Assembly (NCBI GenBank): GCA_004431415.1
Contig: QPMI01000408.1
Span: 496,001 to 560,000 of the forward strand
Origin: Cyanophora paradoxa
Lineage: Eukaryota > Glaucocystophyceae > Cyanophorales > Cyanophoraceae
Reading direction: 5' to 3'
DNA length: 64,000 bases
Shown here one piece after another: positions 42,249 to 53,835 of the stretch (the stretch's first letter is position 1; each line of letters begins with the position of its first letter). The translations under genes were made by a program, and so were the position numbers. The notes beneath the pieces are model-generated. The model was not told where the DNA came from. It saw only the letters and a list, made by a program, of their open reading frames with translations, and did not search any database.

Positions 42249-45120
42249 ATGTCGGAGGGAACCTTACCACCGGCACCGCTCGCGGCGGCGCTCTTCGCCG
42301 GCGCGTACCGACAACTCGTTGAGCAGGCGGTCCAGCGCAGCGGGGAAGCGCTGATCGAAGCGCTTAGCAGCGGCGTGGATGCGCTTGCGCTCAGGTCCGT
42401 TCTCGCGCTCGCTGCTTCCGGGTGCGTGCACGAGCGTCGAACCTCTTTGTTTTCCAACCCGCCTCCTGACCGCGGCGCAGGTGCTGCGGCCGGTGCGGGG
42501 ACTCCTCTGCCAGCGAGCGGCCCGCGCGCGTGGATGCTGCCGTGCAGACCGACACCGAGGAGCTGGCCCCTGGCCGCAGAACAAGCGCGGCGTCCGGCCG
42601 CAGCACTGCGCAGCAGTCGTCAAGGAACCTGCTCGCGGCGGGCACACAGACGCCCGTTTCGCAGCGACTCAGCCGCGCATCGGTCGGCCCCTCGCCCTTT
42701 GTGCAGCCGCGGAGTTCGAAATCCGCGTCCCCAGCAGCCGTCTCCAGGCCGTCGCCCTCCCAGCCGCGGCACTCTGCAGCATCGACGAGCAAGGAGCGGA
42801 GGGCGTCGGGAGGCAGCTCGCGCTCGCCGCCCCTAGCCTCGCAGCGCCCCTCGTCCCAGTCGCGCGCGGGGAGCGCCGGGGGAAGGCCCCCGCGCTTCAG
42901 CGACGAGGTCCATGCGTCGCTGTGGCCCTGCGAGGTCGAACCGGACGCCTCTCGCCCCTCCCTCACCCGCGGGTCCGTTCACTCTCCTGTGAGCCCGCCG
43001 CGCCTCCCTGACCCGCTGGCAGAAGCGGATCGGACGGGACGGGCGCGGAAGCCGAGGGGGCCGCCCGCGGAGCAGAGGGAGCAGAGGGGGAGGTGGAGGA
43101 CGACGAAGACGGCGGGGCGCTGGGGCCCGTTGCCTTACGCCTCGCGTCCCTCAGCCTGCGACCCGAAGCCGAGCCGGAGGCGGGGGGCGAGGAGGAGGGT
43201 GAAGAGGAGGAGGAGACGCAGGGCCAAGAAGAGTGCGGGGAGGAGGAGGAGGAGGAGGGGGGGGAGGAGGGGGACGACGGGGACTCGCAGGGGCCCTACA
43301 GCCCCTCACAGGACCTCTGCGGCTCCCAGGCGCGTAGGGTACGGGCCGTGCGCGAAGCAGCGGGGTACAAGGCGGCTGGGGGTGACCCTCCCGCGCAGCT
43401 GCCGCTCGCGGGCCGCGGGGAGTTCGAGGAGGATGATGAGGAAGAGGAGGAAGAGGAAGAGGAGTGGGAGCCGTCCCAGGACCTGGGGGGCAGCGGGCCC
43501 TGCCTCCCGCTCCGCCCCCGCGGGGCCCCCGCGCGGGCGGGCCGCCTGCGGTGCCCTCCGCGCCGCCCGCTCCGCTCACGCCCGCTCACGACCTCGCGCA
43601 GATCGCTGCCCGAGGAAGAAGAGGAGCCGCTCACACTTGCGCCTCCGCGCGCGTCGGCGGAGGAGGCGGCGGCGGCCTCGCCGAACTCGTCCTCGGCGCC
43701 GCCCTCCGTGCCACCCTCGGGCTCTTCCGCGGCCCACGACGAACCCGCCGCGCCGCCTCCCGCCACTCCCTCGCCCGTCCGGTCCGCCTCCGCCCCCGCC
43801 CTGGCCTCGGGCTCCTCCGTGGCCTACGAATCTTCCACGCTGCCGGCCGCCACTCCCTCCCCCGTCCGGGCCGCCCCCGGCCCCGCCCTCGCCTCGGAGC
43901 CCACCGCCGCGTCTCCCGCCGCCACGCCCCCTCGCGATCCTCCCGCCTCCTCCTCCTCCTCCTCCTCCTCGACCCCCGCGCCCCCGCCCGCCTCCTTCTC
44001 CCACTCCCCGGCGTCCTCGGTCGGCTCCTCCTGCGCCGGGATCCGCCCCAAGACCTTCCCGCCGGCCGCCGGGCGCGGGGGGCGCGCCCGGGCGGCCCCG
44101 GCCTCGGCGCCCCAGCAGGCCGCGAGGCCGCGGCCCCGAGAGACGGTGGAGGCACGGCTGGCGCCGCTGCACGCGGGGAGCCACACGGGCACGAGCGCGA
44201 CGGCTCCAGCCGCCCCTGCTTCCGGCCCCGCCGCGCCGCCTCCTCCTCCTCTTCCCCTGCTCCTCCACCACCGCCGCGGCCGCGGAGCGACCGGCCGCCG
44301 CGCCTGCGCCGGCGCCTGCGCCGGCCGCCTCCTCGTCCCGCCCCTTCGGGTCGTTCCTCAAGAGCGCGTTCGGGGCGCTCCCGCGCGCGCAGCCCGCTGC
44401 GGCCGGTGAACGGGAACGCGCCCGCGGCGCCCCCCGCGACCCGGCCCAAGGCCATCACGGCCGCGTGGGCCCGACCCGCTCCGCACTCGCCGCCGCCGCC
44501 GCCGCCCCTCCTTCCGCCCCTTCCCCGATCCGCAAGGCGCCTCTGCCGGCGGCGCGCCCGGCCGCCGTGCCCGCCCCCCGCTCGCGGGCCGCCCCGGCTG
44601 CATCCGACTTCTCCCTCCCTTCCAGCGCCGGCGGGAGCTCGAGCCGGCCCCCGCCCACGCCCTCTTCCACCTCGGCAACGGGTGCGCCGCCCTCGCGCGC
44701 GCCCTTCCCGCCCCTCGGCTCACCTAAAGCAGAGGACGAGGCGGAGGCGTGGACGCCCCTGCAGATCCACCACCCCGCCGGCGACTCGGACGGAGCCCGC
44801 TCCTCCCTCGCCGACGGCCCCGCCGCCGCCCCGGCGCCCGAGCTCACCGCCCGCGGCAAGCGCCGGCGGCGGGGCCCCTCCGAGGCCGCGTCGGGCCCGC
44901 CCTCCGCCGCCGCCCGCCCGCCCTGCTGTCCTTCGCCACCCCGGCCGCCGCCGCCGCCGCAAACCCGACTTCGAGCCTGGGCGGCGCCTCGGCCTCATCC
45001 TGGCGCTCCGGCTCGGGCTCGGGCTCCGCCGGCGGTTCGGACGCCGCGAGCCAGCCGGAGTCCCCCATCCTGTTCGTGCGGCCCGCGACCCGCGCGTCGA
45101 CCCGCGCGGCCGCCCGGTAG
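42249..45120 (+). CDS. Low-complexity acidic/Pro-Ser-rich protein, function unknown
   Basis: Exon 1 (42249-42421) encodes a helical N-terminus, AGAYRQLVEQAVQRSGEALI. Exon 2 (42481-42988) adds CCGRCGD, AAVQTDTEELAPGRRTS and AGTQTPVSQRL; the paired VQTD/GTQTP motif is common in cytoskeletal or centrosomal scaffold proteins (weak analogy). A likely intron ending at 43092 restores a frame with VEDDEDGGALGPVALRLASL. Long Glu runs and two copies of a (Y/E)xPSQDL motif follow: GPYSPSQDLCGS and EEWEPSQDLGGS. The C-terminus is Pro/Ala/Ser-rich, with PFGSFLKSAFGALPRAQPA, and in the last frame ends QPESPILFVRPAT. At least two further frame changes are unresolved. I do not recognise the family. Confidence 0.45.
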
Positions 45121-45273
45121 CCGGCAGTAGGTAGCGGGAGACTCGAGGACACCCCACTGGGCTAGCCGCAGTACAAAAATACATACGAACGCACATATCT
45201 GTTTCCTTACGCTAATGAAACTAACTTGGCCGACGCCTGCATGCAGCTCAGCGGCTCGCGCCGGCTGCTCCCC

Positions 45274-46787
45274 CTAGGGCTTGAACAGGTCGTCGATGAA
45301 CTTGCGGGCGCGGCCGGCGGCGGCCCCCAGCGCGCGCTGCCGCGCCTCTTCAGCGCGCCGGCGCCGCAGCTCCCGGAGGGCGTTCCAGCCGAACGCGTAG
45401 ACGAGCCCGCCCGCCAGGCCGCCCACGTGCGCCGTGTTGTCCTGCGCGCAGCGAGGCGCCGTCAGCGAGGGCCGCGGGGGGGTCTCGAGGGCGCCGAGCG
45501 CGGCGGACCACGCTTATCGAAGAGAACCCGAAGAGGAGGTTCATGCCGATCGAGCTGAGAGGGGTTCAGCTTACTTCGAATTCGAAAGTCGACGAGGAGC
45601 AGAGGGCGGGGGCACCGGAGGAGCGAGTCCGTGAGGCCGCGCGTCCATATGCCGATGCGCCGCTCGTTCAGCTTCACGGCGAGGAACACCGAGCCTGGGA
45701 GGATAGCGGACAAGGGACGAGTGAGGCGCGGGGCCGGGTGCGAGGGCGGCGCCCCGCGCCCAGACGCACCGATGCAGCCGAAGATGGCGCCCGAGGCACC
45801 GATGGACGGGTGCACGTTGAAGCGGAAGCTCGCCACGTTGCCGGCGACGCCTGCGGGGCGGCGGCGACGGTCGACGTCAGCCGGACGCGCGGCGCCGGGC
45901 TCGCAGCGCCGAGCGACCGCACCGGAGAGAAGGTACATCCAGAGGAAGTTGCCGTGCCCCAGGATGCCCTCGGCGACCGGCCCGATGTTGAGGAGCGACA
46001 TCGAGTTGACGAACAGGTGCGAGATGCTCCCGTGGAAGAAGACGGGCGAGATGAGGCGCCACCACTCGCCGCGCGCGATGGCGAGGTTGTCCTTCTTGTA
46101 GAGGTCGAGCAGCCGGGGGCCCGCGCGCTTCGCCATCACCGTGTACGTGTAGACCGCGATGTTGAGCACGACGAGCGCCTGCGTCACGTAGGGCGTCCGG
46201 TGCAGCCCGCTGAAGTCGAAGCCGTCCTGCATGCTCGGGAAGCGCAGGCTCCTGCTGCGGGACCGGAAGCTGGGGAGACCCCGCAGGCGGAAGCCCAGTC
46301 GGGGAATGCGCTTCGTCGAGAGCAAAGCCGTGAGCTGGGACCAGAGCGGTGGCTGCGATCCGGGCTGCTCATCCTCGGAGTTGTCGTCGTCCCTCCGGCG
46401 CCGGCGGCCGGGCGGGAGGCGCGGCGGCGGCGGCGGCGCGATGCCGGCATTCTCCTCCTTGATCGATCTCTTGACGTTCTGCCGCAGCTCCTTGAAGGCC
46501 GGGTTGGGCTGAAGGAGCTTAGACAGCACGCGGTCAACCGCGCCCTCGCCAGACGGCACGTCGCGGCTCCTGCCGCGCCGCTTGTTGGGCTGCGTCCGCT
46601 TATTCCTGGGCGCACCATCACCGCCCGCAAGCCACAGGATCGGCGCACGGCAGGCTGGCCGACAGCGCTGCTCGGCCGGTCGGTGCTGGGGGCATACGCG
46701 TCCGCGCTGAATAAGTGGATGCGGCGATGATAGCAAGGCGGCCCCCGGGGGCGCCGCGGCGAAGCAGACGAAGAGCGCGGGTGCCAT
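45274..46787 (-). CDS. Rhomboid-family intramembrane serine protease
   Basis: Five exons (46787-45923, 45850-45770, 45694-45616, 45554-45512, 45441-45274) join in phase to 411 aa. A ~190-residue N-terminal extension (MAPALFVCFAAAPPGAALLS start, then Arg-rich and helical) precedes the rhomboid core and resembles an organelle presequence. Core motifs are RGEWWRLISPVFFHGSISHL, FVNSMSLLNIGPVAEGILGH, the catalytic serine in SIGASGAIFGCIG, and the catalytic histidine in NTAHVGGLAGGLVYAF. The C-terminus is Arg-rich (LRELRRRRAEEARQR). Both catalytic residues are present, so an active protease is expected. Plant plastid rhomboids have a similar layout (established knowledge); plastid location is inference. 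Confidence 0.88.
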
Positions 46788-46926
46788 GTTTGAGGGGTAC
46801 GCAACTTCAGCGAACGGCTTCTGCGGCCGAACAGCCCAACAGCCGCGCGGAGCCTCGGAAAACAGCTTTCAGGGGAAAGTGAACGTCCCAAAACGCAATA
46901 CGCGGCCGCACGCCGCCCTTCACAGT
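46788..46926. promoter_or_regulatory. Bidirectional promoter region, rhomboid / J-FN3 gene
   Basis: 139 bp between divergent ATGs. Nothing distinctive is seen besides moderate GC. The role is inferred from layout. Confidence 0.4.
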
Positions 46927-49585
46927 ATGCCGTCCCAGTCCGCCGCCGAGAACGAGATCGAGCGGATCCTGCAAGCCAGGAATCATCACGAGGTTTTAGA
47001 TGTGCAGTCAGATGTTACTGACGACGAGCTGCGAGAGCGCTACCTCCAGGCGCGCGCTGTGGTGGGCCGCGGTTACGCGCGGATACAGCTGACGCATCCT
47101 GCAGCTCGCGCGCATCGTGCATCCGGACAAGAACAGCCACTCTAGGTCGTGCGAGGCCTTCAAGCGTGCGTGCACGAGCGGCGCGGCGCGCCCCGTCCTG
47201 TCAAAGGCCGCCGACCCTCTTTGCCTCTGCAGTCCTCGAGGAGGCCAAGCGCGCCTTGGATCGCTCGCAAGCCAAGTTTGCAGCCCTCGGCGCGGGTGAG
47301 CCGGCCTTCGCGCGGCTGGGGAAGGTCGCTCACGCTAGTTGGCTGCCGGCAGGCCTGCCGAGCGTGCCAGCGAGGGTCTGGCTCAACGCGTCCCGCTCGA
47401 GCGTGACGGTCTTCTGGAGCCCCTCGGAGTCCGACGGGGGCGACCCGATCACGCACTACGAGCTCAGCGTGGACGGCGACGAGGGGTCCCTCCTCGAGGC
47501 GCGCCCGCTACCCGCTCCCCCCCCTCCCCGCCCCTCGCGCCGCTGATCTTTGCCAATGCGCAGGTGCCCCGCGGGCAGTACAACGAGACGCTCCAAGGGC
47601 TCGAGGTCCACGCGGAGCACCGAATCCGTGTGCGGGCCGTCAACTCGATGTGGGCCGGCCCCTGGAGCCCCGACCACTTCTTCGCCGTGGGCGGTGCGTC
47701 TCTCGCCCTCAAGGCCGCGGTGCCGGGCGGGAGGGACTGAGATGCGTGCAGCCCCTCCGCCGGCGCCCGGGAGCCCCTCGGTGGAGCACGCGGCTCCGCG
47801 GGAGCTGACGCTGACGTGGGAGGCGTCCGCGCGGCCGGCCTCCTCCTCGTCCTCGGGCCGCGCCTCCCTCCCGAAGCGCGAGCCCGACTTGTTCGAGCTC
47901 CGCGTCGACGGCGGCGAGGTCGCGTACCGCGGGCCCGAGCGGCGCGCCGTGCTGAGGTGCGCCCCGGCCGCGCCGCGCCGCGCAGAGGACCGGAGGCGAC
48001 CGCCGGGCAGGGATCTGGAGCCCGGGACGCGTTACAAGATCGACGTCTGCGCCCTCTTCCAAATCAGCGAGCGGGTGGAGATGCGCGGGTCCTACAGCCG
48101 GCCCCTCGCCGCCTGCACCCCCGAGAGGGAGGAGGAGGAGCAGGATGAAGTGGAGCAGGGGCGGAGCGAGGCGGCGGCCGAGCCGCGGCCCTCGGCGGTG
48201 GCGGCCGCGGCGGCCGCGGCGACCGTCGAGGAGATCTTCGATGCCGTCGAGGCGCTGGCGGGGGTACAGGAAGCGGAGGAGGCGGGGGAGGCCGCCGTGC
48301 AGCCGACCGCAGAAGAGATGTCAGAGGCCCCAGCAGCGGCGGATCGAGAGGAGGAAGAGGAGAAGGAGGAAGAGGCAGACGAGGCTGCGGCGGCCCCGCG
48401 GCCCACGCTGGCGGCGGCGGAGGCGGCGGCGGAGGCCGTCGAGGCGCTGGCGAGCGCCGTTGAGGACGCGTTCCTAGGGGAGGCCGGTCCCGCCGACCCC
48501 AAGGACGGGGAGGGGGAGGGGGAGGAGGAGGCGGCCGGCCCCGTGGACCCGGCGTGCTTCGAGGAGGAGGGGGCGGTGGCGGGTGCAGCGGCGGCGGGAG
48601 AGGAGGAGGAGGAGGGGGCGGCGGCCTGGGAGGGCGCCTCGGAGGAGGGCTCGGAGGTCTCGGTGCTCTCCGCGCCGGCCGGCCCCGAGGAGCGCGACGC
48701 GGAGCTCGAGGCGCAGATCCGGGCCGAGGAGGCCGAGGCGCGCCGCGAGGAGGACGAGGAGGCGGCGCGGGGCAGCCAGGAGTGGCTCGCCATGATGGAG
48801 GACGACGGGCGCGCCCCCGCGTCCCGGGCGCCTCGGCCCTCCGAGGCGCTCGAGGAGGTCGAGCCGGCGTGGCCCTCCCCACGGAGCTCTCCGGGGGCGG
48901 GGCACCCGCCGGAGGCCGCCGCCACCCCGCGGCAAGCCCCGCGGACCCCGCGGCCCGACGCCGAGCCGTCCCCGGCGCCCTCCGCCGCCCTCCGCACGCC
49001 GTCGCATCGCGCGGCGCCCTGCACCCGAGCATGGCGGTGCGCCAGGGGCCGAGCCGGCCCGCCCGCGGATCGGGCTCTGACGGGAGCCGCCGCAGGCCGG
49101 CGTGGAGGCGGCGCTCCGCTACGGGCGGCCCGACGCGCTTCTCTTCGATGCGAGCCCGGCGCCCTCGGCCTGCGCGAGCACGCCCCGGCCCAGCCGGCCA
49201 ACCGTGCGCCCGTCCCCGTCGGGCCCGCGGCGCCTGCTCACGCGCTCCCTTACAGCAGGAGCGGAGCCCGGTACCCGCGATGGCGGCGCCTGCAGTTGCG
49301 CCGCTGGAGTCCTCCTCGGCGCGCGCCCCGAGCGCCCTCCGCCCCCTCTCGGCGGGCGAGGCGCAGTGGGGAGTGCAGCCAGCCGAGCGGGGGCGCCCCG
49401 CGGACGTTATCTCAGCAGCGGACGCGTTCCTGCAGCGCTGTGCCGCGCGCTTCGGGAAACGCTTCCTCCCGGCCCCCAGCGCCGACCCCGAGAACGCCGG
49501 CGCCGGGTCCCCTGCCCGATCCCCCGCAGCCAAGCGCGCGAAGCCCTGCCTGGGGGCTGCCGCCCCCGTCGCAGTGTTTGAATAA
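46927..49585 (+). CDS. J-domain protein fused to fibronectin type III repeats
   Basis: Exons 46927-47049, 47105-47165, 47233-47498, 47564-47693 and 47752 on. The N-terminal J domain reads NHHEVLDVQSDVTDDELRER, then LARIVHPDKNSHSRSCEAF with the HPD tripeptide that stimulates Hsp70, then EEAKRALDRSQAKF. Two FN3-like domains follow: PARVWLNASRSSVTVFWSPS with THYELSVDG and HRIRVRAVNSMWAGPWSP, then RELTLTWEASARP with LFELRVDGGEVAYRG and GTRYKIDVCALFQIS. A long Glu/Ala-rich region follows, and the C-terminus ends AADAFLQRCAARFGKRFLPA and SPAAKRAKPC (possible NLS). Introns 1 and 3 use GC donors (47050, 47499). A frame change near 49,000-49,090 implies one more intron. It is a probable Hsp70 co-chaperone. 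Confidence 0.8.
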
Positions 49586-49840
49586 GCTAAATTGCACTCT
49601 CGGTGCTTGTTGCTTCGTGTGCGATTCCGTGTGCGCCCACGGCCTCGGAAGAAGCTGAAGTCGGGCAGCGGGGGTACCCCAGCACAGACAACGCTACCGT
49701 TGCAAAAGACTCGTCCCACGGTACTCGACGCATTGCTTGTTGCAGACGAGCAATCTAGACATCGCAGAGGACAGCAGCAGCGCGTCACACGAAGAACCCG
49801 AAGTGGCCGTTAGTCCAGCGGCTGGTAGGCTAAGTTAAGA
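49586..49840. other. Intergenic region
   Basis: 255 bp between the J-FN3 stop and the next start, same orientation. No motif is recognised. Confidence 0.3.
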
Positions 49841-50496
49841 ATGAGTTTCTTCGGCCGCCTTTGCACCGCGTGCTTCCCCACGCGTCCGCCTTCGAGCGAC
49901 GTCAAGCGCGACCTGGATCTCCCTGCCAGCCTTCCAAAGGACCTGCCGAATGTCGCCTCCGAGCCGCGCGCCATGCCGGCGTCCGCTGAGGTGCGCGAGT
50001 GCGATCGCGACGCACGCGCAGTCTAGCCATGACTTATTCGCTGCTTTGCGCAGCCGGCGACCGCTGCGGCGCAGCAATCGACGACCCCGCGGAAGTCGCA
50101 CACCGTAGTCCCCTCTCCGCGCAAGGAGACGCCGGTCGAGACTGCGGCGCCGTCTTCACCTGCGGCGGAGGCGAAGACATCGTCCGCTCCTCCACCGGCA
50201 CCTGCGCCGGCTGCGTCACCTGCGAAGCCCGCGCCTCAGGCCGCCGCCGCTCAGCCTGCTGCGCCCGCCCAGCCGGAGTCTGCACCAGCTCCTCCAGCAG
50301 CGAACGAGAGCGCAGAATCGACGCCGCGCGACGGTGAGCTTGCTTTGTTTCCATCCTTTCCTTCGTCCCGAAAGCTCAACACACCAATGCAGATGCGCCG
50401 GAAGACGCGAGCAAGCCGCAGCCCCAGTCGGCCCAGCAGAAGAAAAAACAGAACAACTCGAAGGGCAAGAAGAAGGGCAAGCAGCTCCGATGGTGA
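49841..50496 (+). CDS. Small protein, Cys-rich N-terminus and Lys-rich C-terminus
   Basis: Unrecognised. Exons 49841-49990, 50054-50333 and 50393-50496 join in phase to 177 aa. The N-terminus MSFFGRLCTACFPTRPPSSD has two cysteines near the start that could be palmitoylated. The middle is Pro/Ala-rich (APPPAPAPAASPAKPAPQ), and the end is KKKQNNSKGKKKGKQLRW. Splice sites are GTGCGC...GCGCAG and GTGAGC...TGCAG. A membrane-associated adaptor is possible but unproven. The gene reads through simple sequence, so only the splicing consistency supports it. Confidence 0.55.
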
Positions 50497-50865
50497 TCAT
50501 CGGATGGCAGCGCTGCGTCAAGAGTAGGCAGACGTAGATCTCCAGTAGCTAGAGATTGCTTGTGAGGGCCCAATGAACTCATTCCTATGGGTGAAGACAT
50601 CTCAGAGTCTAGTCGAGGGGTGATGCGCCTAGGCACGGCCACTGCTAAGGTGTTGATGAAGAAGGACCAGAACCGCGGAGAACATGCAAGGAGGCCACCG
50701 GCCGTTCCGCGGCACTGTGTAATTGTGCAAAAACGAATTGTGTAATTGATGAGAACAAGCATTATGAACAGTGAGAAGTAAGAACGGCTGTGCAGTGGCT
50801 ACCGGAAAGGCGACGCCCGTCGGCGTCTTAGGATTACATCCTCCGAGAAGCGGGACACAACACGT
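50497..50865. other. Convergent intergenic region
   Basis: About 370 bp of lower-GC sequence between convergent stops of the small protein and COX6A. No gene is seen. Confidence 0.35.
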
Positions 50866-51484
50866 TTAGTGGTGGCCGTGGCCGCTCTTGCCGTTCCAGC
50901 AGGCGCGGTCGAACAGGTCGCAGTCGCCCCACGGGAAGGCCTGCGGACGCAGTTACGACCGAACGCTGACGACAGGCGACCATCAACGCTGGCGCGGTAC
51001 GGACCTTCGAGCGGATGCGGAGGTACTCCGCCTGCGGCTTCTCAACGTGGTCGTGGTGGCCCGAGAAGGCTGCGGCGAGAAACTCGGTCACGGCGTAACA
51101 GTGACGCGGGCCGAGGGCCGCGCAGAACTGACCATAGAAGCTCCAGCCGATCACGACAGGAAGACCAACGATGGAGAGCTTCTTCCACATCTCCATCGCC
51201 TGGCCCTCGAACGCCCTGTGCGGAGACAGGTACTTAGTGGCGTGACGCGGCATCACTGGGGCGGTGGACTCAACGCTTCCTCCGCCTTGCCCTTGACGTA
51301 ACTGCGGTTCGGGCGTGTTAAAGAGAGCATGCCGGCGGGGCGCTGCGACGGGGCGCGGACTTGTTGAGGACATCGCCCGCCAGATTCACCTCCGTGCGGG
51401 AGTGGGGCGTGCCCACAAAGCCGCCCGAGTGGCGAACACCGGCGCGGGAAAGGATGGAGGCAATCCGTGCGTAGGCGGCCATCC
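50866..51484 (-). CDS. COX6A: Cytochrome c oxidase subunit 6A
   Basis: Small subunit of mitochondrial complex IV in the inner membrane. The start MAAYARIASILSRAGVRHSG (51484) looks like a mitochondrial presequence. The core exons read GQAMEMWKKLSIVGLPVVIG. An intron (GTCAGT...CCGCAG) joins WSFY to AFSGHHDHVEKPQAEYLRIR, and the last exon (50940-50866) gives AFPWGDCDLFDRACWNGKSG. The E-x2-(x)MWKK helix and YLRIRSK-x-FPWGD are family hallmarks; the usual Pro of KPFPWGD is Ala here. One TM helix is present, as expected. The exact exon 1/exon 2 junction is uncertain. Confidence 0.87.
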
Positions 51485-51597
51485 TTGAGCAGGGTACAGA
51501 GAACCAGAGAACGAAGTGGGGGGTATACAGACCGAAGGAGTTGGCCGACCGCGAGATCCGCCCGATCTGTCGATGGTGTATCTCAGCTCAGCTCAAG
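51485..51597. promoter_or_regulatory. Bidirectional promoter region, COX6A / LCAT-like gene
   Basis: 113 bp between divergent start codons. It includes AACGAAGTGGGGGG (51512-51525), a motif found again in two introns of the M50 gene. The regulatory role is inferred. Confidence 0.4.
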
Positions 51598-53835
51598 ATG
51601 GATCGATATGTCAGACTAACCGCGGCCCTGCTCCTCTGCGCGCTGCTTGGTGCAGCAGCGGCGTACGCGCACGCAGAAGGCAGCTCGCAGCTACAGTCGA
51701 TAAGATCGTGCAAGCCCGCTCCGTTGGCCTTCACCGACGAGCAGCCCATGCGCGCGGACCCCGCCCACATGCTGCGCGGCGCTAAGCCATTGCCGCCCGA
51801 CCCGTCGCTCCCAGCACTGGTATCTCCTTATTTTGCGCTCGTGCTCCGCGTTTTCCCACGTGCACGGCGCGCGCTGAGGCTCTCCCAGATTATTTTTCCA
51901 GGCACGCCGGCGCAGGCCCCGCGAGGCTGCGCTGGCGCCTGTAACCGCTCAGTATATTCGCAGGCCACTCTGGCAGTGCTTTGAACGTGTCTTTGGCCAA
52001 CGCCGACCTCCCGACGTACTGTAAGCGCGATTCTAACTGGGAGCGTTTGTGGCTTAACCTGCGATTCCTTGGTGCGTGCATAATTAATAAGAGCTAGAGT
52101 TGCGTTCGGTTTTAGATTTTAGCGTGACCGTCCCGTAAGCAGATCCCTTCAAGAGCAAGAACGAGGAGGACTGCTGGTACCGTATGATGACGCAGACTTA
52201 CGACCCGGAGAGCAATTCTTTCCTGAGCGCACGCGGTGCGCCCTCCGCTAGCGCTCCGCACCCTAACGTCATCGCCTCCTTAGGGCCTCCGGGCTGCACG
52301 CGCAGGCGTCAAAGTTTTCCCGGTGGCGGAGGCGGGTCAGTCAGAGCAGGGCGGGGTGGATGGAGTTGAATACTTGGTTGAACTCTTGTACGTCCGAATC
52401 CGAACTCCCCCAAGCCCGCTTTCTTCTCTGATCAGACCGCGCTCAGGTACGGACAGCGAGTGGGCGCGTACCTCCACACTCTCGTGGAGCAGCTGGCGGC
52501 CATCGGTTACGCTCGCGGCGTCAACCTCTTCGCAGTCCCCGTACGTCCACGCCCCAACTGCTTCGCATCATCCTTTCTAACCTGTGAGGCAGTACGACGC
52601 GCGCCCGTGACCTCCACCGCCCCATAGCTACTGACCGCGTGCGCCAAGCCGCCCGCCGCCGACGTGCACCTCTCGGCAGTGGCGTGTCACGCCGGACTCG
52701 ATGGACCAGCACAGCCCGTGGTTCGAGGACGTCTCGCGCCTCCTGGAGCGCCTCCGGGAGCAGACGGGCCGCCCCGCCCTCGCCATCGCCCACAGTATGG
52801 GCGAGCGCCCCTCCGCCGCTCGATTAAACCGGCGGCCACCCCTGACGCTTAACGGGGCGCCGCGCAGGGAACCTGCAGCTTCTTTACCTCCTCAGGCGCA
52901 ACGGGGACGAGTGGACAAAGAGGCACGTCGGTACCCTCTTCTCCATCGCGGGGCCCTGGGCCGGGGCGAGCAAGGCCCTCCGCACCCTCGTGCGCCTCGC
53001 CCGCCTTCTCGCCGACGCGAATGCGTCTTCCGATCCCTGTCCTCAGCTCTCGGGCGACCTCCTTTTTTACTCGTGTGCGCTCTGGACCCTTGTACCCCCT
53101 GGCTCTCCATGCCAAGTCCGCGGCTCTCTCACCTTTTCACAGGGATCGCCCGCCTGCCCCACTTCGCCATATTCAACCCGCGCCGCGTGAGGGACCTCTC
53201 CCAAGGGATGGGCAGCGTACAGTGGCTCTCCCCGTCCCCCGCCCTCTGGGGCAATGAAGCTGTGGTGCGCCCTAGGCCTCCCCCCGGATTGCTCACCATT
53301 CAGCGCCGCGATCCTAGGTCCGGCTTGCAGACACGGGGGAGCAGATCTACGCATCAACCTGGCCCGACCTCTTCCAGCGCCTTAACCGAACGGTGAACTG
53401 GCCGCGGTTCGCGCCGTGTTCCCTGCTTACCAGCAGAATGGTAGACAGCCGCGTCAATATGGGCACGGGTGAGGGGCTTGGAGCCGGCGTCGGGAATCAC
53501 CCCTGTCCCCGTGGAGCTCTTCTGTTTCGCCGGGGTGGGCAGCCGTACCGAGATTTCCTACGAGTACCCCTCCCTTGACAAGGTACCCCTGCCCCCACCG
53601 GGTTGACCGATGGATCCAGGGAACCAGAGCTGATCACGATTTCCTCGTTTTCGAGCAGATCAGCGACACAGAGCCAGTGGCCTTCTGCGGAGATGGCGAC
53701 GATACGGTACCCATCCACTCGCTACGCGTACGTGATGGCGACTCCGCTGACCCTGAGCTGCTGAGCCTGACGGAATGCTTTACATGTACAGGCGTGCCAG
53801 GGCGTGTCCAGCTTGGGGCCCCCTGTTCTCAATAG
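51598..53835 (+). CDS. LCAT/PDAT-family acyltransferase or phospholipase
   Basis: Secretory alpha/beta hydrolase acting on phospholipid acyl chains (family knowledge). The start MDRYVRLTAALLLCALLGAA (51598) is a signal peptide. Later exons: PLWQCFERVFGQRRPPD, CWYRMMTQTYDPESNSFLS, VGAYLHTLVEQLAAIGYARG, VNLFAVPYD, MDQHSPWFEDVSRLLERLRE, then ALAIAHSMGNLQLLYLL. The last carries the nucleophile serine (AHSMG, near 52790) and is formed over a GC-AG intron. GTLFSIAGPWAGASKALRTL and AFCGDGDDTVPIHSLR (catalytic Asp, near 53690-53730) match LCAT. The catalytic His was not located; it should lie in the last ~40 residues. About ten exons. LCAT, PDAT and lysosomal PLA2 cannot be separated from the sequence. 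Confidence 0.8.

Noticed and set aside
42530-45130. Single 866-codon frame as one exon
   Set aside because: Its middle part is Arg/Pro noise, whereas another frame carries the acidic PSQDL-containing sequence; exons must alternate frames.
49841-50496. Small lysine-tailed protein as a signal-recognition or ribosomal protein
   Set aside because: Lys/Gly run at the end is suggestive, but no family motif is present elsewhere; left unassigned.
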